From contig NC_088295.1 of NCBI RefSeq assembly GCF_032854445.1, positions 84,738,644 to 84,802,643 of the forward strand: a stretch of 64,000 nt of DNA, in the 5' to 3' direction. Below are positions 13,974 through 25,349 of the stretch, one piece after another. The position numbers were made by a program, and so were the translations under genes. The stretch is from Liolophura sinensis (Eukaryota > Mollusca > Polyplacophora > Chitonida > Chitonidae). How positions within the stretch are numbered: position 1 is the first letter of the stretch; the number at the start of each line of letters is the position of its first letter. The notes beneath the pieces were generated by a model that saw only the letters and a program-made list of their open reading frames with translations, had not been told where the DNA came from and did no database searches.

Positions 13974-14093
13974 CACTTGCATAAAGTCCTCATAGCCTAA
14001 GTTGACGGTTACTTCCATGGCAACATATGCTTAAAACATGAGTCGCCATGGTAGTTAAATTCAACTTAGTCAACAATCGCTTTGTGCAAGCAG
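13974..14093. mobile_element. foldback/MITE-like hairpin element
   Basis: The left arm CACTTGCATAAAG...CTAAGTTGACGGTTACTTCCATGGC is matched in inverted orientation by GCCATGGTAGTTAAATTCAACTTAG...CTTTGTGCAAG, so nearly the whole 120 bp folds on itself with some mismatches. It lies in a part of array copy 2 (about 13.7-14.1 kb) absent from copies 1 and 3. No coding capacity, and the target-site duplication was not determined. Confidence 0.55.
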
Positions 14094-15396
14094 CCCATGA
14101 CGTGTTCTACATGACGTTCCAGATGTACAGCAAAGTAAATATGTCGACACTTGATCCAGAGTGTTACAAGGGTACACCGTCGTGATTTGAAAAAAAGTAA
14201 TTTTGGATCAGCATCTTGGAATGTTTATTGTCTTTGCAGACATTCACAATCCTTATTTAGCAAATGCCACTCAACCTCTGCATTGTGGAAGGCATGTGTT
14301 GTTAACATGACTGAAAAGATGTGTTCAAAAAGAGACAGTCCTTTGTCAGAGTCCATAGCCGTGCCCTCTTGAATCAGTTTCCAAAAGATCAGTTTACTGT
14401 ACGTAACTAGCAACGCCTGAAATTAGTCCAAAGTGTATATGTTGTTTGAAAATCTCCAAGGATGCTGAACAGTGTAATGTCAGATTGTCACAATCTATAC
14501 CAGTTTATAACCAGCCTAAAGTATTTCGTCTGAAGGTTCACCTTTTTCCCTCCCTATGCCTTAAGCCTTTGATTTCCGCATCTCCCTCCTGCCACGTCTT
14601 AGTTATTTTCGTCGCATGGATTTTGACTAGACAAGGATCGCGTGGTCTGCTTATCTTTAATTCACTCCACTGAACATCTCCCACCGTTGTGGTCAGTGCT
14701 TTTCACCACTCGTGCTTTTTCTGTGAATCATGTTTATTAAATTAGCCTCGTTCTCCAGGTTGACAGAACTAGGGTCTTTCACTTCTCAGATTCTTTAGGG
14801 CCATCCATCTTGTAACCCTGTCTCATTGATTGACAGAGGGGAAGGTGTTTCGTCCGTTTTTATCTCAATGTGGCAAGTTGAAGTGGAGTCCCCTACTTTA
14901 TGTATAAAAACCAAAATATTACCAGAGCATTATACTTTTCCTGTGGGATATCTCCTTTTGTTTAAGAATCGTCTCAAACAGTTACAGTATCAGTTACTCC
15001 TAATTCAAAGGAGAAGAAAGCTAACGGATAATAGAAAAAAAAGCAAAATTGCTTTCTGGCTGTCGAAAAACATAGTATCCAACAAGTAAGAAACGGCCAT
15101 CATTACTTTTGAAAGTTGGCCACCCACCGTAGGGGTCATTATTAAGATAATGAATATTTCAAGTTGGTTTGTTGTGTTGATTGATCCGCAAACATTATGA
15201 TTTGCCTCTAAATTTTTTGTGTTAATCACTATGTCTATCTACTTATGTTTCGTATACTAATGTAAGTAATCCGTAATCATTATGCATAACTTCTGGTCTT
15301 TCTGGTGTTAAATAATCCGCAGTCATCATCCATATCCTCGGGCTTTTCTTGCATGAAATACTCGAGAAATATTATGCCAAAGGCATTCCTCATGTT

Positions 15397-16167
15397 GTTA
15401 CGACTCAAACTGTCTGTATTATAAAGAGATGGCTTGTTCAAAATACACGACAGTTTAGCCGCACAAAAAAGTAACCAAAACCAGCAGATTTTATTTTACA
15501 ACAATTTATTAGCTTAACAAGAACAGATAATAAGACTTATACAAATACTAAAGTACTTAAGTTTAACAAGAAAGGATAGCAGTATCTATACAAATACTAA
15601 AGTACTTACGGTGTCAAGTCCAAACGGACGCATATATTCCACAATATATATACCACACAGGCATAAATGCTCAGAGGCAAATTCACAAGAGGGAAAATCC
15701 ACAGTATAACTGAGTGTATGACGAAATATACACAAAATTCCACAGACAGGGTCCGTGTACTAATAAGCACTGTGTATACAAGAGCACAAATTAAACCTAC
15801 AAGTTCAGACTGAACAAGTGCTTGGTGGAGATAGGATATAACAAAGCCAGGGGCTATAGAGACTCCAAAATTCAGCACAAAAGGCCTTCTAAAATAATAC
15901 ACAGCGAAAGCATCCAAAACTCTCAATAATTCTCCGTTCTCCGATCTCTGTTCTCTCCCTGTTCGACCTGCTTTTATAGATCTTATATAGCCTGGTGGAA
16001 TTGTCCAGAATAAGAAAATTCCTGAACACTTGATGTAAACAAACAGGCACTGAACTGAGCGCATTCTGGAATATTCTAAGGTAGAGGCCGACAGCAGGCG
16101 CTGAACTCAGCGCATGTAAACAATGGCAAGCTATATTTAGAAACTGACGGCAGTCGTGCACATAATA
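15397..16167 (-). mobile_element. solo-LTR-like insertion, flanked by ATGTT
   Basis: About 771 bp interrupts array copy 2 exactly where copies 1 and 3 continue the unit. ATGTT occurs at both edges (15392-15396 and 16168-16172), a 5-bp duplication typical of LTR elements. Read on the minus strand there is a TATA-like CTATATAAGA at 15981-15990. It is followed far downstream by AATAAA (15505-15510) and a GT-rich stretch, the order expected of promoter and poly(A) signal in an LTR. Terminal bases are not a clean TG...CA, so the class is inferred. Two diverged ~50-bp direct repeats lie at about 15513-15609. The 152-codon minus-strand frame (15606-16064) is AT-rich and unrecognised. Confidence 0.6.
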
Positions 16168-16290
16168 ATGTTAAGTATTGCGCAAAGATTATGTCTAGAT
16201 TCTGGCCATATTCATACCAGTGATCTGAATGCATTACGTCTGATTCAATTCTCATCTAGTGTACTCTTTAGAGTAAGCATCTTATCTGAA

Positions 16291-16311
16291 CCCCCCCCCC
16301 CCCCCCCCCCC
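16291..16311. repeat. poly-C tract (21 bp)
   Basis: A homopolymer run in array copy 2. The equivalent site reads as an A run in copy 3 (near 22551) and as mixed sequence in copy 1 (near 8822). Simple slippage or an assembly uncertainty is possible. Confidence 0.9.
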
Positions 16312-16374
16312 AGGATAATTGCAGTTTAAATGAACACTCTGCTAAGATTGTTCTGTGGATAAGCGTCTAGATTT

Positions 16375-16523
16375 GTTTGTTTGTTTGATTGGTGTTTTAC
16401 GCCGTACTCAAGAATATTTCACTTATACGACGGTGGCCAGCATTATGGTGGGAAGAAACCGGGCAAAGCCCGGGGGAAACCCACGACCATCCAAAGGTTG
16501 GTAGCAGACCTTCCCACTTACGG
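16375..16523 (-). repeat. 5'-truncated SINE with 12-bp target-site duplication
   Basis: In reverse orientation this carries the SINE body and tail (TTTGATTGGTGTTTTACGCC, GAATATTTCACTTATACGAC, CAGCATTATGGTGGGAAG). It is flanked by GCGTCTAGATTT at 16363-16374 and 16524-16535. Array copy 3 shows the uninterrupted site once, at about 22582. Insertion boundaries are therefore known to the base. Confidence 0.93.
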
Positions 16524-18534
16524 GCGTCTAGATTTAGCTGAGATCTTTTCAAACGATCACAGATACGAATGGGAAACTGGCAGGCGCGAACTCTAAGCCC
16601 TCAAATGTGTTTAATCTGGTGAATGATGTAAAGTGATGTCTAGAACGTCTCTGTTTCTCCAACTGACATTTTTGAGGAGATGTGAAGATGAAACTTGTGT
16701 GGTTTATTCGTTGTTTCATGTTCCACCAAAATGGTGTATGGAAAGTTGAGCTATACGTTTACTCATTTAGAGGACAGGCTTTCGAATCCGGCTGTGTAAT
16801 TGCCGGTCTGAAATCAGACATGGGTTTATCATTAGAATGCCTGGGATAGTGTCGCAATCAACTGTGTGCTTGTGACTTCTTGAACACTGTGGAAGTTTGG
16901 ACTTGAACAAACCTCTCACGTAATGTGATGGAGTAGTGTGACGTGAGTTGGCGATTGTTTGTTTCATCTTAACAATACAGGGCAGATTATGGAGCGAAAA
17001 TGAAAGTGGTGCTAAAAGCAGTCGGTGGTCGGAACGCATCAAATTGCATAACTGGAAATTCAGCTCTTTACACGAACGTGGAAAAAATAGCCTGCTAACA
17101 AGAAACTATAGGCAAAATCAATAAAAACTCTCATAATGAACTCATTGTGTTATTGGAAATTCGATACTCAAGGTTTTAGTATGGTAATTATTGCTTGCCG
17201 GCAATAACCAATCGGCCAAGTCTCCAGTCAGACGCCAAGAGTTCGAAGAAACTACATGTTATTGGAGGTTTGCTAAAGGTACTTCTGGAGGTGGCTATTT
17301 ATTTTGTAAGTCAGTGATTGCTGCTTTGCCAATGATGTCTTCCACGAAACGATATTCACATTTCATCTCAGCTCATAATAACATATAGATGTGAGCAAGT
17401 GCGATGTGAGTACAGTGACCCTGTAAGGTCAGGAAGGAATGGAACAGGAAAGAAACGCCGAATGTTTCTGTTTCAGTGAATTTAATCAGAATGGCTATCT
17501 CTAGTAAAGGCGATACAGTTTGATTGCCTACTTAGAATACTTCTGGCAATGATTAGCGAGAGCAAATATATATTTAAAACGACCTTCAGTGTTGAGGTCA
17601 ACTTACAGAAAAATTAATTTGATATCAACGTGACGACATAATGAGGCGGAATATGAGAGTGGAGTTATAAGAAATTACGCCGTTCTTAAAGGTTGAATTG
17701 TATACAATTATCCTTTACTCCATTTCCCAGCAGACTACAACTATTACTGTCGGCGAGGATACACACGCATTAGTGCTTTTATGTCCCATACTATTGTTAT
17801 TTTCAGTAGGTTTTATAAGTTCGGGGTCCAACCCCTTGAAGACTTCGAACTTAGTTTGAAAATGCGATATTTCAGTCGAGATTTGAAGTTTGATTGAAAT
17901 GAATAATCATTAAACGGTGAAAATTAATTTAAGATTACTTTTGTTTATTTAAGTATAAAAAGACAATGAGAGCTTCAATTCGAGTTAATCAACTGTCATT
18001 CAGCGTGTCATTCAGAGGTCATGCGCGGTGAGATGAACTCGTAATAAAGTATCCTAATGCTGGATATAATTAGATGAGGTCTGTCAGATTCCCTATGGAC
18101 TCCCCTCTGCAGTATATTTAAGCTTTCACATCATAGTGAACAAGGAAGAAAAAAAGGGGAAAAAAGGAAAGAAATAGAAGGATAGGACAAGAAAATAAAG
18201 GCCTGAAGTTATGTAGTATAAAAATCATCTAGCGTGTAAGAGGCCTACAGAGTTGGCACCTCTCGTGTACAATTGCAAGATAAGGCACTGGATAGGCTGC
18301 TCGAAAGAAAAGCGTCAAATATCAGATTGGGATACCCATCGTGAATTAAAGAATATCATTGTATATACCAACTTTCCCCAGCACTCATTCACGAAGATGC
18401 AATCGTTATAAGAGGAGACAATAAAAGGCCATGTACAACATACAGAACAGGCCACTATTGGTTCCACATGTTCTGAAAGTTATCATTTAGACTAGGCAAA
18501 CGCAGTGCCCTTTTATTCCAGGTAACGTGAATTG

Positions 18535-18945
18535 TTTTGGTTTCGAAAAATTGTGTCTGGTTGGTATTACCGGGCTATGTCTGGTTTGTATTACAGGATT
18601 ATGTCTGGTTTGTATTACCGGATTGTATCTGGTATACATTACCAGATAATGTGTGGTTCGTATTTACCGGATTATGTATGGTTTGTATTATTGGAGTGTA
18701 TCCGGTTTGCATTACCGGGCTATGTCTGGTTTGATATTGCCGGATTATGTATGGTTTGTACTAACGGATTATGTCGGGTTTGTATTACCAGGCTAAATGT
18801 GGTTTGTATTACCGGATTATGTCCAGCTTGTATTACCGGATTATGTCCAGCTTGTATTACCAGATTTATCTTGTTTGCATTACTTGGTTATGTCTGGTTT
18901 GTATTACCAGGCTATGTCTGGTTTGTATTACCGGACAATGTCTGA
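18535..18945 (+). repeat. 24-bp minisatellite, array copy 3
   Basis: Roughly 17 imperfect units of the 24-bp repeat (core TTTGTATTACCGGATTATGT), uninterrupted here. The overlapping open frames at 18532-18997 encode eight-residue repeats such as ITGLCLVC. They reflect the period and are not annotated as genes. Confidence 0.88.
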
Positions 18946-21865
18946 TTTCTATTACCCTCTTTTATTCTGCAACAATGAAGAGTTAAAGTGGTTTTAGAAG
19001 GCTGCGGGAATTTGCTACTTTCAAAATCGTAAGGAGCAGATGAGCATATGTAGTTATAGGTCCTACTTATAATGCGGCTTACCACACTGCGATGCAACCG
19101 TGGCCATTCCTTAGTGAGGCCTAATAAAAATTTTGGCATTGTTTGTTGTTCTTTGCTCCCAGCGCATGTGTAGAGGATAGGTCAGTCCTGTGACCGGATG
19201 GGGTGTCACGTATGGTGTCTTCCATATGGAGTTCCAGTTAGGCAGCTGTGTAAACCCGTTGGGATTGTGACCGGTCAGCTACAAAATGTCGTTTAGATGA
19301 CCCTACGATATAACAAACGGCGAGAGTAAACACTTTCGTGTGTGCCAATGAGGTTTCCTCCAAGGTGGGCGAATTCCAATGCGATGTGGTTACCACGTTG
19401 TTTGTGATAAAAGATGATTTGCTCACCAAGTCGGTAACGTATTGACCTTCTGTGGAAGTTGTGGCAGTCAGGAGAAGTTTCTATACTACTGATTGCGCCA
19501 AACTCGCACATCTAAGATTTACTCGGCAAACTGAGTAACTGAATTGTTTTTCCTTTATTGGTAGCGTGTACCGGGTTGTCGCTTAGTGGTGGTGCGGTAT
19601 AACAGTTCGATAGTTAACATGACACATTTGTTGCCATTTGATAAATCGTGACGTGGCTGATGGATTATCACGAAAGCTGAACTGACATTGTAAAATGTCG
19701 TTCTAGTCTAATGCTGACTTTAAGTAAGGGTCGTTTGTTTGGTCTTACGTAAGGCGACTTACTGGGCTGGCAGGGTGAATGCCGTTAGGACTGGTCGTGG
19801 AGAAACAAGCCCAGAGATAAGATTGTGTTATCCCGATACTTAACTGTAGTTACATTAGCTTTGGCTGCAACATTTGAAGATAGCTGACAAGAGAAAAAAA
19901 AAAACCCAAAAACACAAACACACACACAGTCGCGTTAAAAAATTTCTATTCCCAGTCAAAAATAGCCAAATCGTTTATATATCTTTTCTTTGGTTCCCAC
20001 TCAAAAGTCAATAAAGTCTAAAAAAGCAGTGAAAAGTAGACACGTAGTTCAGGCGCTTGTGTGATGAATGCTGTCAATACTTTACTATTATTAGCCCTGA
20101 GTTGGGTCAAGCTTAAGACTTCATAATTGGCAGTCTCGGTAGTTCCTGGCAGGGTGCACAGCGCAAGTGTGAAGGTCAAGTACTGATGGACCTGGTGTCT
20201 GTGACTGGTACGGCGTCATGACTGACGACTTGCGTTCAAGTGAGTTTGCGTTCAACTAAACCAGAAGTACTAATAAGTTGACATTGTGACAGAGAAGCGA
20301 AAAGGAAACAGCATATTGGTATGACCGAAAGAATGAAACACCTTCTTTAGAATGGTTTATTTATTAATAATAATCAAATGTAGGTCGGCCCGACGTTAGT
20401 TTGCTATGTAAGTAGGTTAGGAATCGTGTTTCATGTGTTTGATATATCGTTTTATTAGGACAGCACTTTAAATATATCGTCACGTGGACTTGGAATATGA
20501 CCAAATGACGTTTCAGATGAACAGAAAAGTGAATATGTCGACACTTGATCCAGAGTGTTACAAGGGTACACCGTCGTGATTTGAAAAAAATAAATTTGGA
20601 TCAGCATCTTGGAATGTTTATTGTCTTTGCAGACATTCACAATCCTTACTTAGCAAATGCCACTCAACCTCTGCATTGTGGAAGGCATGTGTTGTTAAAA
20701 TTACTGAAAAGATGTGTTAAAAAAAAAAAGACAGCCCTTTGTCAGAGTCTATAGCCGTGTCCTCTTGAATCAGTTTCCAAAATATCAGTTTACTGTACGT
20801 AACTAGCAACGCCTGAAATTAGTCCAAAGTGTATATGTTGTTTGAAAATCTCCAAGGATGCTGAACAGTGTAATGTCAGATTGTCACAATCTATACCAGT
20901 TTATAACCAGCCTAAAGTATTTCGTCTGAAGGTTCACCTTTTTCCCTCCCTATGCCTTAAGCCTTTGATTTCCGCATCTCCCTCCTGCCACGTCAGTCTT
21001 AGTTATTTTCGTCGCACGGTTTTTGACTAATTGTTGTAAGATTACAACACAGACCCCGTGATCTGCTGATGTATAAATGTAGGCGTCAAGTTCGACATTC
21101 ATATACCATTCGTAGTCCGTAAAAGGCGTTCCAAGTCGATAGTCGCAAGATCCATTTCCAAAAACAACTTTTAACACTCCCAAAGACAAAGGTATGTAAG
21201 AAATTATTGTGGTTAGAGTTTTTCACCACTCGTGCTTTTTTCTGTGGAACATGTTTTATTAAATTTGCTTCGTTCTCCAGGTTGACAGAACTAGGGTTTT
21301 TCACTTCTCAGATTCTTTAGGGCCATCCATCTTGTAAGCTTGTCTCATTGAGAGGACAAAGAAGCCACCGTGAACTTTATGGTCCGGTTTTATCTCATTG
21401 TGGCAAGTTGAAGTGGAATCCCCTATTTTACGTATATTAGTTACAGTAACAGTTACTCCTGATTTAAAGAAGAAGAAAACTAACGGATAATAGAAGAAAA
21501 AGCAAAATTGCTTTCAGGCTGTTGATAAAGATATTATCCAACAAGTAAGAAACGGCCATCATTACTTTTGATAGTGGTGATCCAAATTTAACTCGGCTAT
21601 CCACCGTAGAGGTCATTATTAAGATAATAAATATTTCAAGTTGTTTCTTGATCCATAAATATTATGACGAGCTTCTAACTTTTTTGTGTTAATCACTATG
21701 CCTATCTGCTGATGCTTCGTATACCAATGTAAGTAATCCGTAATCATTATGCATAACTTCTGGTCTTTCTTGTGTTAAATAATCCGCAGTCATCATCCAT
21801 ATCCTCGGGCTTTTCTTGCATGAAATACTCGAGAAATATTATGCCAAATGCCTTTCTCGTGTTAA

Positions 21866-22432
21866 AGGAGAAGAGAACTTAAAAACATGACACTGTAGGC
21901 TGAAAAGAGCAAATTTTTTTTATCTGGTGGTGCCTGCTGCATAATTTTGGAATTTTTCCTCGCCATACACGTAAAGCCTGAATACGGCAAAGCTGGCATA
22001 AATCGCTGAACCCAGCGAGTCCCCCATCTTTAACACCCTGTAATTTATGCTGTGGGTGTGTCTCAGCCAATGAGAGTCGTTAAAACAGCCGGCTTGTTCG
22101 TGTAAACTCGGAACCTACGTCCAACATTCCGGTTTCCCGATAGTCAAATGGAAAACGAACTGTACTGTTCGCTAGATTCTGGGAAGAAGAGTTCTACCGG
22201 AAACGTACGAACTTCACTTCGGCGGTTTCCGACAGCAGTTCTCCTCCTAACACAGAAGACTTGAAGACTAGTTCTTAGGCATAATGGAGTCGCCCATAGC
22301 GGATTTTGGCGCTGACTTTATTTATAATTTATCAGAGGCACATATTAAAATTTTTATGGCATGCACCATAATTTTTATGGCATGCATACTCTTTTCAATG
22401 GTATTTGATTAATATTTAAATTTTTTTCTCCT
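21866..22432. mobile_element. MITE with TTAA target duplication (piggyBac-type)
   Basis: The 567-bp insertion begins AGGAGAAGAGAACTTAAA and ends TTTAAATTTTTTTCTCCT. The ends are inverted repeats of each other with a few mismatches. TTAA stands on both sides (21862-21865 and 22433-22436), whereas the matching place in array copy 1 has a single TTAA (ATGTTAAGCAATG, near 8715). A TTAA duplication is characteristic of piggyBac-superfamily transposons. The interior has no transposase. It contains short direct repeats of TTTTTATGGCATGCA at about 22351-22386. Confidence 0.85.
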
Positions 22433-24098
22433 TTAAGTAATGCGCAAAGATTATGTTCAGATTCTGGCCATATTCATATCAGTGATCTGAATGGGTTACG
22501 TCCACTTCAATTCTCGTCCAATGTACTCTTTAGAGTAAGCAACTTATCGGAAAAAAACAGGATAACTGCAGTTTAAATGAACGCGTCTAGATTTAGCTGA
22601 GATCTTTTCAAACGATCACAGATACAATTGGGAAACTGGCAGGCGCGAACTCTCAACCCCCAAATGTGTTTAATCTGGTGAATGATGTAAAGTAATGTCT
22701 AGAACGTCTCTCTTTCTCCGACTGACAGGTTTGGCGGGGAGACGTGAAGATGAAACCTGTGTTGAATTTCCTATGTGGTTTATTCGTCGTTTCGTGTTCC
22801 ACCACACTGGTGTGTGGAAAGCTGAGCTATACGTTTACTCATTTAGAGGACAGGTTTTCGAATCCGGCTGTGTAATTGCTGGTCTGAAATCAGACATGGG
22901 TTTGTCATTAGAATGCCTGGGGTAATGTCGCATTCAGCTGTGTGCTTGTGACTTCTTGAATATCGTGGAAGTTTGGACTTGAACCAATCTGTCACGTAAT
23001 GTGATGGAGTAGTGTGACGTTAGTTGGCGATTGTTTGTTTGATCTTAATAATACAGGGGTGATTATAGAAAATGAAAGTGTTGCTAAAAGCTACCGGTGG
23101 TCGGAACGCATCAAGTTGCATAACTTCTTTACACGAACGTGGAAAAAATAGCCTACTAACAAGAACCTATAGGCAAAATCAATAAAAGCTCTCATAATGA
23201 ACTCATTGTGTTATTGGAAATTCGATACTCGAGGTTTTAGTATGGTAATTATTACTTGCCGGCAATATCCAATCGGCCAAGTCTCCAGTTAGACGCCAAG
23301 AGTTCGAAGAAACTACATGTTATTGGAGGTTTTCTAAAGGTACTTCTGGAGGTGGCTATTTATTTTGTAAGTCAGTGATTGCTGCTTTGTCTATGATGTC
23401 TTCCACGAAACGATATTCACATTTCATCTCAGTTGGTAATAACATATACAGATGAGAGCGAGTGTGATGACTCTACAGTGACCCTGTAAAGTCAAGAAGG
23501 GAAGAAAATTAGCCACAGGCGCCGTAAGTTCCTGTTCCATTGGATTTAATCAGAATGGCCGTTTCTAGAATGTAGGATAGAATTTGATTTTAGTACTTAA
23601 AATATTTCCTGGCGATGATGAGCGAAAGCAAGTATACATTTAATTCGACCTTTAGTGTTGAGGTTAACTACAGAAAAATTAATTCGATTCCTACATGGGG
23701 ACATAATAAGGCTGAATATGGGAGTGAAAATAATTTATAAGAAATCACCCCGTTCTTTTCATTATTTTGGTTTGTTTATTCAAATGGTTGAATGTTTACT
23801 GTTGTTTAAAATCCTTAGGATACGAGAACTATTGATATTAACGAAGATACGCTGGAAGGGATTGTCCCTTGTGATTTTTGGTTATTTTCATTAGTCCGGC
23901 ATTACTTGTGTATTGTTAGCTTGTAGGGATTATTATCAATTTTTTTTTATACTATACAATCGCTGTTTATAAATACCCGTTTTTATTATTTGACTGTGTA
24001 TGTTATTGCCAGAATACAGCCGGTGCGACTTGGCAACGGAGGTCTCCAGAGCATGGCGTGATCGAGCTGAAAGTTTTCGTGGTCGAATTGAAAGTCGT

Positions 24099-24207
24099 TA
24101 TTTTTTTGTTTGATTGGTGTTTTACTCCGTACTCAAGACTATTTCAATCATACGACAGGAGTCAGCATTATGATGGGTGAAAATCGGACGGAGCCCGGAA
24201 AAATCGG
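24099..24207 (-). repeat. truncated SINE with AAGTCGT target duplication
   Basis: In reverse orientation it carries the SINE tail and part of the body (TTTGATTGGTGTTTTACTCC, CAGCATTATGATGGG). It is flanked by AAGTCGT at 24092-24098 and 24208-24214. Array copy 1 has the uninterrupted site (GAAAGTCGTACTAGTCGAGG, near 10619). Confidence 0.88.
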
Positions 24208-24749
24208 AAGTCGTATTGGTCGAGGTGACTGCGCGGCAACGTATATGTAACGTCACCAATAAGGATGGCAATTCGGTGACCCTGAAGCCAATATTGAGGG
24301 TCGATGAGTAATTTATCTTGGCTATGCCAGGAGTATAGTGAAAAAGAGCTCATCCCAATAAATATACTTCGAAGTAGGCTAACACTTAGCCACGTAAATT
24401 TGAGTTGGGCTTAATAACAGATTTATGTATCTCTGACCTGTCAAACATTATGTGGTGGACTTGAGGTATAGTGTGCAGATATTAATTAAAGCTCACTATC
24501 TGAACAATGTATGTTACATGTCACACCACATTGATCGTATCCCACAGTACAGGCCGTGGTCAGCCTCATGGGTGAAATCTTAGATGTCAGATAAAAATGA
24601 GCTGTGGTCTACAAATGTGTAAAAGTGTAAACACCTCAGTATACTGACACGTACATATACAGGTAGGGGAGGGTTTTGCGTGTGCATTAGTGCGTCATGG
24701 TCTCTCCGCTGTGCGTGATCCGTAGCGCGAACCAATTTATCTCACATGT

Positions 24750-25055
24750 CACTCAGACGTGAGAGGAACCTATATAATAATAAAGTAATAATAAAGCTTC
24801 CTAATGCTCTATATTATTTGATGAGGTCTGCCAGAGCCCCTATAGAATCTTTTCTGCAGTATATTTAAGCCTTTATAGAATGGAGAAAAAAGTGAAATTA
24901 ATGCGAAAGAAAAGAAAGGCTAGACGTTACGCCGTAGGAAAACCATCAAGCGTGTATCTGCTTATAGTTGGGAGTTGGAACGTGTCCAACTCTAAAGCAT
25001 TGGCTACTCAGCGCGAAATGTGAGCGTCAAATCTCACCTTTGGATATCAACCGTT
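24750..25055 (+). repeat. start of a fourth array unit, truncated
   Basis: The opening segment (GCTTCCTAATGCTCTATATT, GATGAGGTCTG, CTGCAGTATATTTAAGCC) and part of the next block (GAGCGTCAAATCTCACC) match 11.12-11.40 and 18.05-18.33 kb. Similarity stops at about 25055, shortly before the gypsy element. The array's right edge may therefore have been disturbed by that element. Confidence 0.7.
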
Positions 25056-25349
25056 AATAGGGAAGTTTTGAGTTCAAAAGTCTGTCCAGGAAGGTAAAAG
25101 CAGTCCTGTATCATGTAACCAGTGAAAAATGTTAAGCAAAATCTGAAGACATTAATTTTTCCCATCACTTGTCCCTCCCGTTTTCAAGAGGCATAGATGG
25201 CACCCTAATCCTTTCGAAACTAGATGGCGATCTCAGTCTTGCGTTGCAGAATCCAACATCACCACACGAACCATCCTTTGTAGTGTGGGGATGACCTTTA
25301 CTTTAGACCGCACAGCTGGTTGGGCTGTTGTGGTGCGGGCTCTCTGTGA

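Larger units (their letters stand above)
11100..18000 (+). repeat. tandem array unit, copy 2 (~6.9 kb)
   Basis: It opens with a segment around 11122-11225 (TATCCTAAT..., GATGAGGTCTG..., CAGTGTATTTAAGCTTTT) that recurs at 18.05 and 24.79 kb. A block at about 11.31 kb (CAATTGCCCAATAGGGCACT, GAAAGAAAAGCGTCAAAT) recurs at 18.26 kb. The minisatellite and the common blocks follow. Insertions private to this copy: a SINE in the minisatellite, a foldback element (13974-14093), a solo-LTR-like element (15397-16167) and a second SINE (16375-16523). About 0.7 kb present in copies 1 and 3 (10.2-11.0 and 23.9-24.7 kb) is missing near 17.98 kb. Confidence 0.87.
18000..24750 (+). repeat. tandem array unit, copy 3 (~6.75 kb)
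   Basis: It repeats the order of copy 2: opening segment (18.04-18.13 kb), the GCGTCAAATA block (18.31 kb), minisatellite (18.54-18.95 kb), and common blocks to 24.75 kb. Private insertions are a TTAA-flanked MITE (21866-22432) and a SINE (24099-24207). It retains the 23.9-24.7 kb segment deleted from copy 2. Similarity to the other copies is uneven: some stretches are nearly identical, others clearly diverged. No frame is conserved across all three copies. Confidence 0.87.

Noticed and set aside
14446-14673. Frame beginning KISKDAEQCNVRLSQS, shared with 20842-21030
   Set aside because: Same array block. The copy 1 counterpart (7773-7955) diverges after a few codons and the ends differ, as expected of duplicated non-coding DNA.
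15606-16064. 152-codon minus-strand frame
   Set aside because: It lies wholly inside the LTR-like insertion downstream of its TATA box and has no recognisable motif; a chance frame.
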